64,000 nucleotides of DNA from Citrobacter telavivensis (GCA_009363175.1 CP045205.1:1612001-1676000), one strand, 5' to 3'; shown: positions 26,455-36,208, counted from the first letter of the stretch. Numbers and translations: made by a program. The notes: generated from the sequence alone by a model not told the origin.

Positions 26455-27317
26455 CGCTGTGCCTCCAGCCAGTTCAGCCACAGATCCATCCCTTCGCCGC
26501 TGGTGGCGGAAATCAGGATGATCTCGATGTCCGGGTTGACTTCCCGGGCGCTGGCAATGCACTTCTCAACGTCGAAATTCAGGTACGGCAGCAGGTCGAC
26601 TTTGTTGAGCAGCATCAGCGAGGCGGCAGCGAACATATGCGGGTATTTCAGCGGCTTGTCTTCGCCTTCAGTGACAGAAAGCACTGCCACTTTATGGCGT
26701 TCGCCGAGATCAAAGCTCGCCGGGCAGACGAGATTGCCGACGTTTTCGATAAACAGAATACCGTGGTCTGCCAGCGGCAGACGCGGCGCGGCATCGGCAA
26801 TCATCTGCGCGTCAAGGTGACAGCCTTTGCCGGTGTTGACCTGAATGGCCGGCGTGCCGGTGGCACGAATGCGCGCCGCATCGTTGACCGTCTGCTGGTC
26901 GCCTTCAATAACGGCACACGGCACGCTGTCTTTCAGCTTCATCAACGTTTCGGTGAGCAGGGTCGTTTTACCGGAGCCTGGACTGGAGACGAGGTTGAGC
27001 ACCAACTGCTGTCGCGCGGCGAAGCGGGCGCGGTTGCGCTCAGCCAGCCGGTTGTTCTTATCCAGCACGTCGATTTCCACTTCCAGCATACGACGCTGGC
27101 TCATACCTGGCGCGTGGGTTCCGGCTTCACCGTGACCGTAGTGCAGATCGCCTTCTTCAGTCTGGCTCGGGGTGAATTCGGACGTTTTGATGCCAGTAAT
27201 ATTCAGCGCCGGGCGAGCTGCCGGGGCAAAAGGCGCGCTGCGAAACGCGGAATGAGGGTTATGCTCATCACCCTCTATATAAAGGTTGCCTTCAGCGCAA
27301 CCACATGTTGTACACAT
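26445..27317 (-). CDS. hypB: HypB, nickel-inserting GTPase
   Basis: A 290-residue protein with the N-terminal high-affinity nickel motif ([11 protein letters not shown]), a short linker, and a SIMIBI-class GTPase domain with Walker [11 protein letters not shown] and the [10 protein letters not shown] specificity motif. The internal metal site near the G domain (KGCHLDA) is also seen. With HypA it loads nickel into hydrogenase large subunits. It starts three bases after hypA ends. Confidence 0.97.
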   Translation of the reverse strand: MCTTCGCAEGNLYIEGDEHNPHSAFRSAPFAPAARPALNITGIKTSEFTPSQTEEGDLHYGHGEAGTHAPGMSQRRMLEVEIDVLDKNNRLAERNRARFAARQQLVLNLVSSPGSGKTTLLTETLMKLKDSVPCAVIEGDQQTVNDAARIRATGTPAIQVNTGKGCHLDAQMIADAAPRLPLADHGILFIENVGNLVCPASFDLGERHKVAVLSVTEGEDKPLKYPHMFAAASLMLLNKVDLLPYLNFDVEKCIASAREVNPDIEIILISATSGEGMDLWLNWLEAQRCA

Positions 27318-27320
27318 CGC

Positions 27321-27671
27321 TCACTCCTGATCTATTTCTATTCGTCGAATCTGTAATCCGTCATCAGCCACGATCTGTAGCGTGTCGCTGTTGCATTGCG
27401 GACAACGGCGTACGCGCTGGGTGAGTAAGGTGACGTATTGCTGACAGGATTCACACCAGCATTCGGCTTCTTGTTCCTCGAGGTGCAGTTTACAACCTTC
27501 CGCAACGGTGCCACGGCATACCAGATCAAAACAAAAGGAGAGAGCGCTGGTTTCTACGCAAGAAAATGCGCCAATTTTGAGCCAGACCCCAGTTATCCGT
27601 TTTGCGCCGTGCGCGACGGCCTGTTGTTCGATCAATTCCAGCGCCCGCTGGCAAAGGGTAATTTCGTGCAT
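27321..27671 (-). CDS. hypA: HypA, nickel metallochaperone for hydrogenase 3
   Basis: A 116-residue protein with the nickel-binding MHEITLC start (His2) and a zinc site of two Cys pairs (CWCESC and CPQC). It passes nickel to HycE together with HypB. It is the first gene of hypABCDE-fhlA and is transcribed from a sigma-54 promoter in the gap shared with hycA. Confidence 0.96.
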   Translation of the reverse strand: MHEITLCQRALELIEQQAVAHGAKRITGVWLKIGAFSCVETSALSFCFDLVCRGTVAEGCKLHLEEQEAECWCESCQQYVTLLTQRVRRCPQCNSDTLQIVADDGLQIRRIEIDQE

Positions 27672-27700
27672 GTCGCCTCCCGATGTGATGGGCAGGGTTA

Positions 27701-27716
27701 AGCAATAACTATGCCA
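27701..27716 (-). promoter_or_regulatory. Sigma-54 promoter of the hyp operon
   Basis: Read on the minus strand, TGGCATAGTTATTGCT has the -24 GG and -12 GC elements at the correct spacing (consensus TGGCAC-N5-TTGCW). It lies 30 bases before the hypA start. Confidence 0.85.
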
Positions 27717-27758
27717 GCCTGAAAATTGCGTGCGTTAGCCGATGACGATGATGACGAA

Positions 27759-27770
27759 ATGACATGTCAT
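27759..27770. promoter_or_regulatory. Palindrome in the hypA-hycA gap, candidate FhlA activating site
   Basis: ATGACATGTCAT is a perfect 12-base palindrome lying between the two divergent sigma-54 promoters, where FhlA is known to bind upstream activating sequences. Nearby GTCGACAT and GTCATTTA are further half-site candidates. The assignment is inferred from position. Confidence 0.45.
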
Positions 27771-27829
27771 CTGGACGTCGACATCCGTCATTTATTTTTA
27801 AATTCATGAAAAAACAATTAGTTAAAAAC

Positions 27830-27845
27830 TGGCATGGAAAATGCT
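27830..27845 (+). promoter_or_regulatory. Sigma-54 promoter of the hyc operon
   Basis: TGGCATGGAAAATGCT has the -24 GG (27831) and -12 GC (27843) elements 12 bases apart. It lies about 37 bases before the hycA ATG. Confidence 0.85.
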
Positions 27846-27881
27846 TATGGCAGGCTATCTCTGTTAAACGGGTAACCTGAC

Positions 27882-28343
27882 ATGACTATTTGGGAAATAA
27901 GCGAAAAAGCCGATTACATCGCGCAGCGGCATCGTCGCCTACAGGACCAGTGGCATATTTACTGTAACTCGCTGGTTCAGGGGATCACCCTGTCGAAAGC
28001 GCGTCTGCATCATGCGATGAGCTGCGCGCCGGATAAAGATCTCTGCTTCGTGCTGTTCGAACACTTTCGTATCACCGTCACGATGGCGGATGGCTTCAAC
28101 AGCCACACCATCGAGTATTACGTCGAAACAAAAGATGGCGAAGATAAACAACGGATTGCACAGGCGCAATTGAGCATTGACGGCAAAGTGGACGAGCGGG
28201 TCAGCAACCGTGACCGCGAGCAGGTGCTGGAACACTATCTCGATAAAATCTCCAGCGTCTATGACCGACTGTATACCGCCGTTGAGAGCGGATCGCCGAT
28301 CAATCTGAGCCAACTGGTGGCGGGACAAAACCCGGCGGCCTGA
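27882..28343 (+). CDS. hycA: HycA, anti-activator of the formate regulon
   Basis: A 153-residue protein of normal length, closely similar to E. coli HycA (MTIWEISEKADYIAQRHRRLQDQWHIYC). HycA counteracts FhlA and lowers expression of the formate regulon. No known catalytic domain is visible. It is the first gene of hycABCDEFGHI. A 136-base gap with further regulator-site-like sequence separates it from hycB. Confidence 0.95.
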   Translation: MTIWEISEKADYIAQRHRRLQDQWHIYCNSLVQGITLSKARLHHAMSCAPDKDLCFVLFEHFRITVTMADGFNSHTIEYYVETKDGEDKQRIAQAQLSIDGKVDERVSNRDREQVLEHYLDKISSVYDRLYTAVESGSPINLSQLVAGQNPAA

Positions 28344-28415
28344 ACGCGGCGCTTTGCGTTGTGACGTCGTGTCATCGGTTGTCACGACGATTTGAGGGAC
28401 AGACGTGTCGATAAG

Positions 28416-28429
28416 TGTCGATACTGACA
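28416..28429. promoter_or_regulatory. FhlA-type activating site between hycA and hycB
   Basis: TGTCGATACTGACA matches the described FhlA core TGTCG-N4-TGACA exactly. The E. coli hycA-hycB gap is also known to carry an FhlA site. Confidence 0.65.
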
Positions 28430-28479
28430 TTTCATCGGCATGTTTTCGTCAAAAATGACTATCACCTGAGGAATGCCTG

Positions 28480-29091
28480 GTGAATCGTTTTGTAATTGCT
28501 GACTCCACGCTCTGTATCGGCTGCCACACCTGTGAGGCCGCCTGTTCAGAGACGCATCGCCAGCACGGCCTGCAGTCTATGCCGCGCCTGAAAGTGATGC
28601 TGAATGAAAAAGAATCTGCGCCGCAGCTTTGCCACCACTGTGAAGATGCCCCCTGCGCCACCGTATGTCCGGTCAACGCCATTAACCGGGTGGATGGCGC
28701 TGTGCAGCTCAATGAAAGCTTGTGCGTGAGCTGCAAACTGTGCGGCATCGCCTGTCCGTTTGGCGCGATCGAATTTTCCGGCAGCCGTCCGCTGCATATC
28801 CCGGCCAATGCCAATACTCCGAAAGCCCCGCCTGCACCACCGGCACCGGCTCGCGTCAGCACACTGCTGGACTGGGTTCCGGGCGTGCGCGCCATTGCGG
28901 TGAAATGCGACCTGTGCAGCTTTGATGAACAAGGCCCGGCTTGCGTGCGGATGTGTCCAACCAAAGCCTTGCATCTGGTGAACAACATGGATATCGCCCG
29001 CGCCAGCAAGCGCAAACGTGAGCTGACGTTTAATACCGACTTCGGCGATCTCTCCTTGTTTCAGCAGGCTCAGAGTGGGGATGCAAAATGA
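28480..29091 (+). CDS. hycB: HycB, electron-transfer subunit of formate hydrogenlyase
   Basis: A 203-residue ferredoxin-like protein starting at GTG (28480) after a TGAGGAA ribosome site, as in E. coli. Four Cys clusters hold four [4Fe-4S] centres (CIGCHTCEAACSE; CHHCEDAPCATVCP; CVSCKLCGIACP; CDLC ... CVRMCP). It links formate dehydrogenase-H (FdhF) to the rest of the complex on the cytoplasmic side. Its stop overlaps the hycC start by four bases. Confidence 0.97.
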   Translation: MNRFVIADSTLCIGCHTCEAACSETHRQHGLQSMPRLKVMLNEKESAPQLCHHCEDAPCATVCPVNAINRVDGAVQLNESLCVSCKLCGIACPFGAIEFSGSRPLHIPANANTPKAPPAPPAPARVSTLLDWVPGVRAIAVKCDLCSFDEQGPACVRMCPTKALHLVNNMDIARASKRKRELTFNTDFGDLSLFQQAQSGDAK

Positions 29092-30914
29092 GCGCAATTT
29101 CACTGATCGTAAGCGGCGTGGCCTGGTTTGCCGCCGCCGCCGTCCTGGCATTTCTGTTTTCTTTTCATAAAGCGCTGAGCGGCTGGGTCGCTGGCGTGGG
29201 CGGCGCGGTTGGCAGTCTGTGCACCGCGGCGGCGGGTTTCACCGTACTGATCAACGCTGTCGCCGTGAGCGGCGTGATGCCGTTTATCGGTCACGGCGTG
29301 CAAATCACCCCGCTGAATGCCATCTGGCTGATTACGTTAGGGCTGTGCGGGCTGTTCGTCAGCCTGTACAACATCGACTGGCATCGCCATCCGCAGGTCA
29401 AAGCGAACGGCCTGCTGGTGAATTTGCTGATGGCGGCGGCGGTGTGCGCCGTTGCTGCCAGTAATCTCGGCACGCTGGTGGTGATGGCGGAAATTATGGC
29501 GCTGTGCGCCGTGTTCCTGACCGTTTGTAGCAAAGAAGGCAAGCTGTGGTTTGCGCTGGGACGTCTTGGTACGCTGCTGCTGGCGATTGCCTGCTATCTG
29601 GTGTGGCAGCGCTATGGCACCCTGGAGCTGCGTCTGCTCGATCTGCGCACGCAGGAACTGCCGCTGGGCTCCGACATCTGGCTGCTCGGCGTGGCGGGCT
29701 TTGGTCTGCTGGCGGGGATCATTCCACTGCACGGCTGGGTACCACAGGCACATGCGAATGCCAGCGCACCTGCTGCCGCCCTGTTCTCCACCGTGGTGAT
29801 GAAGGTCGGTCTGCTGGGTATTCTCTCTTTATCGCTGATTGGCGGTAATGCGCCGCTGTGGTGGGGCGTGCTGCTGCTGATACTCGGCATGATCACCGCG
29901 TTTGTCGGCGGCCTGTATGCGCTGATGGAGCACAATATTCAGCGTCTGCTGGCGTATCACACCCTGGAGAACATCGGCATTATTCTGCTCGGTCTGGGCG
30001 CAGGTGTGACCGGGATTGCCCTCAATCAACCGGCGCTGATTGCCCTTGGCCTGACCGGCGGTCTCTACCACCTGGTGAACCACAGCCTGTTCAAAAGCGT
30101 ACTGTTCCTCGGTGCGGGCAGCATCTGGTTTCGTACCGGACATCGCGATATCGAAAAGCTGGGCGGCATCGGCAAACGCATGCCGGTGATTTCTATCGCT
30201 ATGTTGGTCGGGCTGATGGCGATGGCCGCACTGCCGCCGCTGAACGGCTTCGCCGGTGAGTGGGTTATCTATCAGTCTTTCTTCAAACTGGGCAACAGCG
30301 GCGCGTTTATTGGTCGTCTGCTGGGACCATTACTGGCGGTTGGACTGGCGATCACCGGTGCGCTGGCGGTGATGTGTATGGCGAAAGTGTATGGCGTCAC
30401 CTTCCTCGGCGCGCCGCGCACGAAAGAGGCGGAAAACGCCTGCTGTGCGCCGATCCTGATGGGCATCAGCGTCGTGGCGCTGGCGATTTGCTGTGTGCTG
30501 GGTGGTGTTGCCGCGCCGTGGCTGCTGCCGCTGCTGGCGACCGCCGTCCCTCTGCCGCTGGAAACCGCCAATACCACCGTTTCGCAGCCGATGATCACAC
30601 TGCTGCTGATAGCCTGTCCGCTGTTGCCGTTCATCCTCATGGCGATGTTCAAAGGCAACCGTCTGCCGTCGCGTTCACGCGGTACGGCATGGGTCTGCGG
30701 TTACGATCACGAGCAGTCAATGGTCATTACCGCGCACGGTTTCGCGATGCCGGTGAAGGAAGCTTTTGCTCCGGTCCTCAAACTGCGGAAGTGGCTTAAC
30801 CCGGTAGCGTGGGTTCCGGGCTGGCAGAGCGCGGCTGTGCCGGTTCTGTTCCGTCGTCTGGCGCTGATTGAGCTGGCCGTGCTGGTGGTGATTGTGGTTT
30901 CACGAGGAGCCTGA
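29088..30914 (+). CDS. hycC: HycC, membrane subunit of hydrogenase 3
   Basis: A 608-residue integral membrane protein of the NuoL/MrpA antiporter family with many predicted helices. It includes the family segments HGWVPQAHANASAPAAALFSTVVMKVG and the HSLFKSVLFLGAGS region. It forms part of the membrane arm of formate hydrogenlyase. Length is normal. Confidence 0.97.
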   Translation: MSAISLIVSGVAWFAAAAVLAFLFSFHKALSGWVAGVGGAVGSLCTAAAGFTVLINAVAVSGVMPFIGHGVQITPLNAIWLITLGLCGLFVSLYNIDWHRHPQVKANGLLVNLLMAAAVCAVAASNLGTLVVMAEIMALCAVFLTVCSKEGKLWFALGRLGTLLLAIACYLVWQRYGTLELRLLDLRTQELPLGSDIWLLGVAGFGLLAGIIPLHGWVPQAHANASAPAAALFSTVVMKVGLLGILSLSLIGGNAPLWWGVLLLILGMITAFVGGLYALMEHNIQRLLAYHTLENIGIILLGLGAGVTGIALNQPALIALGLTGGLYHLVNHSLFKSVLFLGAGSIWFRTGHRDIEKLGGIGKRMPVISIAMLVGLMAMAALPPLNGFAGEWVIYQSFFKLGNSGAFIGRLLGPLLAVGLAITGALAVMCMAKVYGVTFLGAPRTKEAENACCAPILMGISVVALAICCVLGGVAAPWLLPLLATAVPLPLETANTTVSQPMITLLLIACPLLPFILMAMFKGNRLPSRSRGTAWVCGYDHEQSMVITAHGFAMPVKEAFAPVLKLRKWLNPVAWVPGWQSAAVPVLFRRLALIELAVLVVIVVSRGA

Positions 30915-30916
30915 GA

Positions 30917-31840
30917 ATGAGTGTTTTATATCCGTTAGTTCAGGCGCTGGTGTTGTTTGCCGCCGCGCCGCTGCTATCCGGCGTGACCCGCGTGGCACGT
31001 GCCCGTCTGCACAATCGCCGCGGTCCGGGCGTATTGCAGGAATATCGTGACATTATCAAACTGCTGGGCCGCCAGAGCGTCGCGCCAGCGGACGCCGGGT
31101 GGGTCTTTCGCCTGACGCCGTTTGTGATGGTCGGCGTGATGCTGACTATCGCGACCGCGCTGCCGGTGGTGACCGTTGGCTCTCCGCTGCCGCAACTGGG
31201 CGATTTGATAACCCTGATTTACCTGTTCGCCATCGCCCGTTTCTTCTTTTCCATTGCCGGTCTGGATACCGGTAGCCCGTTCACCGCGATCGGTGCCAGC
31301 CGTGAAGCGATGCTCGGCGTGCTGGTTGAGCCGATCCTGCTGCTGGGTTTGTGGGTCGCCGCGCAGGTGGCCGGTTCCACCCATATCAGCAATATCACCG
31401 ATACGATCTACCACTGGCCGACGGCCCGCAGTATTCCGCTGATTCTGGCGCTGTGCGCCTGCGCCTTCGCCACCTTTATCGAAATGGGCAAACTGCCGTT
31501 CGATCTGGCGGAAGCGGAACAGGAGTTGCAGGAAGGACCGTTGACCGAATACAGCGGCAGCGGTTTTGCGGTGCTGAAGTGGGGCATTAGCCTGAAACAG
31601 CTGGTGGTACTGCAAATGTTTGTCGGCGTGTTCCTGCCGTGGGGACAGATGGAAGCGTTCAGCATGGGTGGACTGCTGCTGGCGCTGGTGATTGCCGTCG
31701 TCAAGCTGCTCGTCGGCGTGCTGGTGATTGCCCTGTTCGAAAACAGCATGGCGCGTCTGCGTTTTTGCGCCACTTCACGCGTGACCTGGGCCGGTTTTGG
31801 GTTTGCGTTTTTAGCGTTCGTCTCCTTGCTGGTGGCGTGA
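30917..31840 (+). CDS. hycD: HycD, membrane subunit of hydrogenase 3
   Basis: A 307-residue NuoH-family membrane protein, with the cytoplasmic loop GPGVLQEYRDIIKLLGRQ and PFDLAEAEQELQEGPLTEYSG, which contacts the peripheral arm in complex I-like enzymes. It starts two bases after hycC ends and anchors the soluble hydrogenase module. Confidence 0.97.
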   Translation: MSVLYPLVQALVLFAAAPLLSGVTRVARARLHNRRGPGVLQEYRDIIKLLGRQSVAPADAGWVFRLTPFVMVGVMLTIATALPVVTVGSPLPQLGDLITLIYLFAIARFFFSIAGLDTGSPFTAIGASREAMLGVLVEPILLLGLWVAAQVAGSTHISNITDTIYHWPTARSIPLILALCACAFATFIEMGKLPFDLAEAEQELQEGPLTEYSGSGFAVLKWGISLKQLVVLQMFVGVFLPWGQMEAFSMGGLLLALVIAVVKLLVGVLVIALFENSMARLRFCATSRVTWAGFGFAFLAFVSLLVA

Positions 31841-31857
31841 TTTAAGAGAGTTTGAGC

Positions 31858-33567
31858 ATGTCTGAAGAAAAATTAGGTCAACAATACCTTGCTGCACTGC
31901 ACCAGGCGTTTCCTGGCGTGGTGCTGGACGAAGCCTGTCAGACCCGGGATCAGCTGACGATCACCGTGAAGGTTAATTATCTGCCGGAAGTGGTCGAATT
32001 CCTGTACTACAAGCAGGGCGGGTGGCTCTCTGTGCTGTTCGGCAACGATGAACGCCAGTTGTGCGGTCACTACGCCGTGTACTACGTGCTGTCGATGGAG
32101 CAGGGTACCAAATGCTGGGTAACGGTGCGTGTTGAGGTCGACCCGAACAAGCCGGAATACCCGTCCGTTACGCCGCGCGTGCCTGCGGCGGTGTGGGGCG
32201 AGCGCGAAGTGCGCGATATGTACGGTCTGATCCCGGTCGGTTTGCCGGACGAACGCCGTCTGGTGTTACCGGATGACTGGCCGGATGAACTCTATCCGCT
32301 GCGTAAAGACAGCATGGATTACCGTCAGCGCCCGGCACCGACCACCGACGCTGAGACTTATCAGTTCATCAACGAACTGGGTGACAAGAAAAACAACGTG
32401 GTGCCGATTGGCCCGCTGCACGTCACTTCGGATGAGCCGGGACACTTCCGCCTGTTCGTTGACGGCGAAAATATTATCGACGCCGATTATCGCCTGTTCT
32501 ATGTCCACCGCGGCATGGAGAAACTGGCGGAAACCCGGATGGGTTACAACGAAGTCACCTTCCTGTCGGATCGCGTCTGCGGTATCTGCGGCTTTGCCCA
32601 CAGCACCGCGTACACCACTTCGGTTGAAAACGCGATGGGCATTGTGGTGCCGGAACGCGCGCAGATGATCCGCGCCATTCTGCTGGAGGTGGAGCGTCTG
32701 CACTCCCACCTGCTGAACCTCGGTCTGGCCTGTCATTTCACCGGCTTCGACTCCGGTTTTATGCAGTTCTTCCGCGTGCGTGAAACCTCCATGAAGATGG
32801 CGGAGATCCTGACCGGGGCGCGTAAAACCTACGGTCTGAACCTGATCGGCGGGATTCGTCGCGATCTGCTGAAAGAGGACATGATCCAGACCCGCCAACT
32901 GGCGCAGCAGATGCGTCGCGACGTGCAGGAACTGGTGGATATGTTACTCAGCACACCGAACATGGAACAGCGCACCGTGGGTATTGGTCGTCTGGATCCG
33001 GAAATCGCGCGTGATTTCAGTAACGTTGGGCCGATGGTTCGCGCCAGCGGTCACGCCCGTGACACCCGCGCCGATCACCCGTTTGTCGGTTACGGCCTGC
33101 TGCCGATGACGGTTCACAGCGAACAGGGTTGTGATGTTATCTCGCGCCTGAAGGTGCGTATCAACGAAGTGTATACCGCGCTGAATATGATCGACTTCGG
33201 TCTGGACAACCTGCCGGGCGGTCCGCTGATGGTAGAAGGCTTTACCTACATTCCGCATCGCTTTGCTCTGGGCTTCTCCGAAGCGCCGCGCGGTGATGAT
33301 ATCCACTGGAGTATGACCGGCGACAACCAGAAGCTGTACCGCTGGCGCTGTCGTGCGGCGACTTATGCCAACTGGCCAACTCTGCGCTATATGCTGCGCG
33401 GCAACACCGTTTCTGATGCACCGCTGATTATCGGTAGCCTTGACCCTTGCTACTCTTGTACCGACCGCATGACCGTGGTGGATGTGCGTAAGAAGAAGAG
33501 CAAAGTCGTGCCATATAAAGAACTTGAGCGCTACAGCATTGAGCGTAAAAACTCGCCGCTGAAATAA
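31858..33567 (+). CDS. hycE: HycE, NiFe-hydrogenase 3 large subunit (precursor)
   Basis: A 569-residue protein. The ATG at 31858 is chosen over an upstream in-frame TTG because it gives the E. coli N-terminus MSEEKLGQ. An N-terminal NuoC-like domain (to about 150) is fused to the large-subunit domain. The nickel ligands lie in RVCGICGFAHS and DPCYSCTDR. The 32-residue tail after that Arg (MTVVDVRKKKSK onward) is the extension removed by HycI after nickel insertion. It evolves hydrogen from formate-derived electrons. Confidence 0.97.
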   Translation: MSEEKLGQQYLAALHQAFPGVVLDEACQTRDQLTITVKVNYLPEVVEFLYYKQGGWLSVLFGNDERQLCGHYAVYYVLSMEQGTKCWVTVRVEVDPNKPEYPSVTPRVPAAVWGEREVRDMYGLIPVGLPDERRLVLPDDWPDELYPLRKDSMDYRQRPAPTTDAETYQFINELGDKKNNVVPIGPLHVTSDEPGHFRLFVDGENIIDADYRLFYVHRGMEKLAETRMGYNEVTFLSDRVCGICGFAHSTAYTTSVENAMGIVVPERAQMIRAILLEVERLHSHLLNLGLACHFTGFDSGFMQFFRVRETSMKMAEILTGARKTYGLNLIGGIRRDLLKEDMIQTRQLAQQMRRDVQELVDMLLSTPNMEQRTVGIGRLDPEIARDFSNVGPMVRASGHARDTRADHPFVGYGLLPMTVHSEQGCDVISRLKVRINEVYTALNMIDFGLDNLPGGPLMVEGFTYIPHRFALGFSEAPRGDDIHWSMTGDNQKLYRWRCRAATYANWPTLRYMLRGNTVSDAPLIIGSLDPCYSCTDRMTVVDVRKKKSKVVPYKELERYSIERKNSPLK

Positions 33568-33576
33568 GGAATCGCC

Positions 33577-34119
33577 ATGTTTACCTTTATCAAAAAAGTC
33601 ATCAAAACCGGTGCGCCAACTTCGTCTTATCCGCTGGAGCCGATTGCGGTTGATAAAAATTTCCGCGGCAAGCCGGAGCATTATCCGCAGCAGTGTATTG
33701 GCTGCGCGGCCTGCGTGAATGCCTGTCCGTCGAATGCGCTGACGGTGGAAACCGATCTGGCCAGCGGCGAACTGGCCTGGCAGTTCAACCTTGGGCGCTG
33801 CATTTTCTGCGCCCGCTGCGAAGAAGTGTGCCCGACGGCGGCGATCAAGCTTTCGCAGGAGTACGAACTGGCGGTGTGGAAGAAAGAAGATTTCCTCCAG
33901 CAGTCTCGTTTTGCGCTGTGCAACTGTCGCGTGTGCCATCGTCCTTTCGCCGTCCAGAAAGAGATTGATTACGCCATTGCGCTGCTCAGGCACAACGGCG
34001 ACAGCCGCGCGGAGCATCACCGCGAAAGCTTTGAGACCTGCCCGGACTGCAAGCGCCAGAAGTGCCTGGTGCCGTCCGACCGTATTGAACTGACTCGCCA
34101 TATGAAAGAGGCCAGCTGA
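33577..34119 (+). CDS. hycF: HycF, iron-sulfur subunit of formate hydrogenlyase
   Basis: A 180-residue NuoI-like ferredoxin with two [4Fe-4S] motifs ([12 protein letters not shown] and [12 protein letters not shown]) and further Cys pairs in the C-terminal half ([15 protein letters not shown]) that may bind another metal. It carries electrons between HycB and HycG. Its last base is the first base of the hycG ATG. Confidence 0.97.
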   Translation: MFTFIKKVIKTGAPTSSYPLEPIAVDKNFRGKPEHYPQQCIGCAACVNACPSNALTVETDLASGELAWQFNLGRCIFCARCEEVCPTAAIKLSQEYELAVWKKEDFLQQSRFALCNCRVCHRPFAVQKEIDYAIALLRHNGDSRAEHHRESFETCPDCKRQKCLVPSDRIELTRHMKEAS

Positions 34120-34886
34120 TGAGCAATTTATTAGGCCCGCGTGACGCAAACGGTATTCCGGTACCGATGACGGTGGATGAGTCCATCGCCAGCATGAAGG
34201 CGTCATTGCTGAAAAACATCAAGCGTTCAGCGTATGTTTACCGCGTGGACTGCGGCGGCTGTAACGGTTGCGAAATTGAAATTTTTGCAACGTTGTCACC
34301 GCTGTTCGATGCCGAACGCTTCGGTATCAAAGTCGTACCGTCGCCGCGTCATGCGGACATTCTGCTGTTCACCGGCGCGGTCACCCGCGCGATGCGCTCT
34401 CCGGCGCTGCGTGCCTGGCAGTCAGCGCCCGATCCGAAAATCTGTATCTCTTACGGCGCTTGCGGTAACAGCGGTGGCATCTTCCACGACCTGTACTGCG
34501 TCTGGGGCGGCACCGACAAAATTGTGCCGGTGGATGTGTATATTCCAGGATGCCCGCCGACGCCTGCGGCTACGCTGTACGGTTTCGCGATGGCGCTGGG
34601 CCTGCTGGAGCAGAAAATTCATGCTCGCGCCCCAGGCGAGTTGGATGAACAGCCTGCGGAAATTCTGCACCCGGAAATGGTGCAACCACTGCGCGTGAAG
34701 ATTGATCGCGAAGCACGTCGTCTGGCGGGCTATCGCTACGGGCGACAGATTGCTGATGACTACCTGCGACAGTTAGGTCAGGGTGAACATCAGGTGGCGC
34801 GCTGGCTGGAAGCGGAAAGCGACCCACGTCTCACTGAGATCGTTTCGCATCTGAATCAGGTTGTTGAAGAGGCGCGTATCCGATGA
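34119..34886 (+). CDS. hycG: HycG, small subunit of hydrogenase 3
   Basis: A 255-residue NuoB-like protein with the proximal cluster Cys residues ([33 protein letters not shown]). It binds the [4Fe-4S] cluster next to the NiFe site of HycE. It shares one base with hycF and overlaps hycH by four bases, so translation is probably coupled. Confidence 0.97.
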   Translation: MSNLLGPRDANGIPVPMTVDESIASMKASLLKNIKRSAYVYRVDCGGCNGCEIEIFATLSPLFDAERFGIKVVPSPRHADILLFTGAVTRAMRSPALRAWQSAPDPKICISYGACGNSGGIFHDLYCVWGGTDKIVPVDVYIPGCPPTPAATLYGFAMALGLLEQKIHARAPGELDEQPAEILHPEMVQPLRVKIDREARRLAGYRYGRQIADDYLRQLGQGEHQVARWLEAESDPRLTEIVSHLNQVVEEARIR

Positions 34887-35293
34887 GTGAAACGGTGGTG
34901 TTCAGTCAACTGAGCCGTAAGTTTATTGATGAGAACAATGCGGCACCCGCAGAGGCGCAGCAGGTTGTCTATTACAGCCTGGCGATTGGCCATCATCTTG
35001 GGATCATCGACTGTCTTGAAGCGGCGTTGACCTGCCCGTGGGACGCCTATCTGACGTGGATTGCCACGCTGGAAGAGGGGAGCGAGGCCCGTCGAAAGAT
35101 GGAAGGGGTGCCGAAGTACGGGGAGATCGTCATCGATTTTAACCATGTGCAAATGCTGGCGCACGCGTTCGATCGGGCGCTTGTCGTACAAACTCCGGAG
35201 CAGCAGGCATGGAGTAAACAGATGCTCGGCATGCTGCACGATATTCACCAGGAGAGCGCCATCTACCTGATGGTGAGGAGACATCGTGACTGA
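34883..35293 (+). CDS. hycH: HycH, formate hydrogenlyase maturation protein
   Basis: A 136-residue protein of the HycH family, required for maturation of HycE in E. coli but not part of the final complex. It shows no metal-binding Cys cluster. It overlaps hycG by four bases and hycI by eight bases. Length and sequence are normal. Confidence 0.95.
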   Translation: MSETVVFSQLSRKFIDENNAAPAEAQQVVYYSLAIGHHLGIIDCLEAALTCPWDAYLTWIATLEEGSEARRKMEGVPKYGEIVIDFNHVQMLAHAFDRALVVQTPEQQAWSKQMLGMLHDIHQESAIYLMVRRHRD

Positions 35294-35750
35294 CGTTTTA
35301 CTGTGTGTTGGCAACAGCATGATGGGGGATGACGGCGCGGGTCCGCTGCTGGCAGAAAAATGTACGGCGCAGGCGAAGGGCAACTGGGTGGTCATCGACG
35401 GAGGCAGTGCGCCGGAAAATGATATCGTGGCCATTCGTGAACTGCGCCCGGATCGTCTGCTGATCGTGGATGCTACCGATATGGGGCTGAATCCCGGCGA
35501 AATCCGCATCATTGATCCTGACGATATCGCCGAAATGTTCATGATGACGACCCATAATATGCCGCTGAACTATCTGGTCGATCAGCTCAAAGAAGACGTC
35601 GGTGAGGTGATCTTCCTCGGTATTCAGCCGGATATTGTCGGATTTTATTATCCCATGACCCAGTCGATTAAGGATGCCGTCGACACCGTTTACCTGCGTC
35701 TCGACGGTTGGGAAGGCCACGGCGGTTTCGCGGAACTGGACGCGTCGTGA
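35286..35750 (+). CDS. hycI: HycI, hydrogenase 3 maturation endopeptidase
   Basis: A 154-residue peptidase of the HybD/HycI family (LLCVGNSMMGDDGAGPLLAEK). The metal-sensing acidic residues are seen in GDDGAG and VDATDMGLNPGE, and the conserved His in TTHNMPLNYL. It clips the HycE tail after nickel insertion. It is the last gene of the hyc operon and is followed by a REP element. Confidence 0.96.
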   Translation: MTDVLLCVGNSMMGDDGAGPLLAEKCTAQAKGNWVVIDGGSAPENDIVAIRELRPDRLLIVDATDMGLNPGEIRIIDPDDIAEMFMMTTHNMPLNYLVDQLKEDVGEVIFLGIQPDIVGFYYPMTQSIKDAVDTVYLRLDGWEGHGGFAELDAS

Positions 35751-35755
35751 TGTTC

Positions 35756-35788
35756 ATGCCGGATGACGGTTTGGCCTCATCCGGCCCG
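35756..35788. repeat. REP element after hycI
   Basis: ATGCCGGATGACGG and CCTCATCCGGCCCG form one REP hairpin in the convergent gap. It runs into the last codons of the SymE-like gene. Confidence 0.7.
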
Positions 35789-36028
35789 TTCTTCTTTCAC
35801 CTGTTCAATCACTAATTTCCCCTGCATCACCGCCACATTGACGATGGTGCCGGTAGGAAAACCGGCCTGTTCCAGCCAGTCGCCGTTAATGGTTAACGAT
35901 GCATGCCGGCTATAGCGGCGCGTGTTGCCGGTTTTTGGATCTTCATGGCGCTTTCTGACATAGCTCACCTTTAAACGACGAAAGGGCCTGCTGATAGCGA
36001 CTTCAGGACTGTCAGTCTCAATAGTCAT
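35777..36028 (-). CDS. SymE-like protein (SpoVT/AbrB-type fold)
   Basis: The start at 36028 follows an AAGGA ribosome site and gives 83 residues; an upstream in-frame extension is low-complexity and rejected. The region RLKVSYVRKRHEDPKTGNTRRYSRHASLTINGDWLEQ (split: RLKVSYVRKRH, then YSRHASLTINGDWLEQAGF) and GTIVNVAVMQGKLVIE match the SymE toxin family. It ends where SymE of E. coli continues with a C-terminal extension, so it is a short family member. SymE of E. coli is an SOS-induced protein controlled by the antisense RNA SymR. No LexA box was noticed here. Toxicity and antisense control are untested. Confidence 0.72.
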   Translation of the reverse strand: MTIETDSPEVAISRPFRRLKVSYVRKRHEDPKTGNTRRYSRHASLTINGDWLEQAGFPTGTIVNVAVMQGKLVIEQVKEERAG

Positions 36029-36169
36029 AAACGATTCCTTGTTGCCCACGGGTAGAAGAATATACCTGTATAAAATGCCAGTAAAAGAGGGGAAGGGCAA
36101 ACCGGAAACTGGAAGGGAGATAGCGGAAACAGAATGCAAATGATGTAACGGGAAAGGGAGGGAAGACCG

Positions 36170-36203
36170 GTAGAGGCCGGACAGCGAGAGCGCCATCCGG
36201 CAT
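36170..36203. repeat. REP element after ascB
   Basis: One REP unit (GAGGCCGGACAGCG and GCGCCATCCGGCATC) lies between the SymE-like gene start and the ascB stop. Confidence 0.6.
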
Positions 36204-36208
36204 CTTGT

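Noticed and set aside
32944..34206. Minus-strand frame of 420 residues
   Set aside because: It lies opposite hycE, hycF and hycG, all of which are certain genes; the composition is typical of an antisense shadow.
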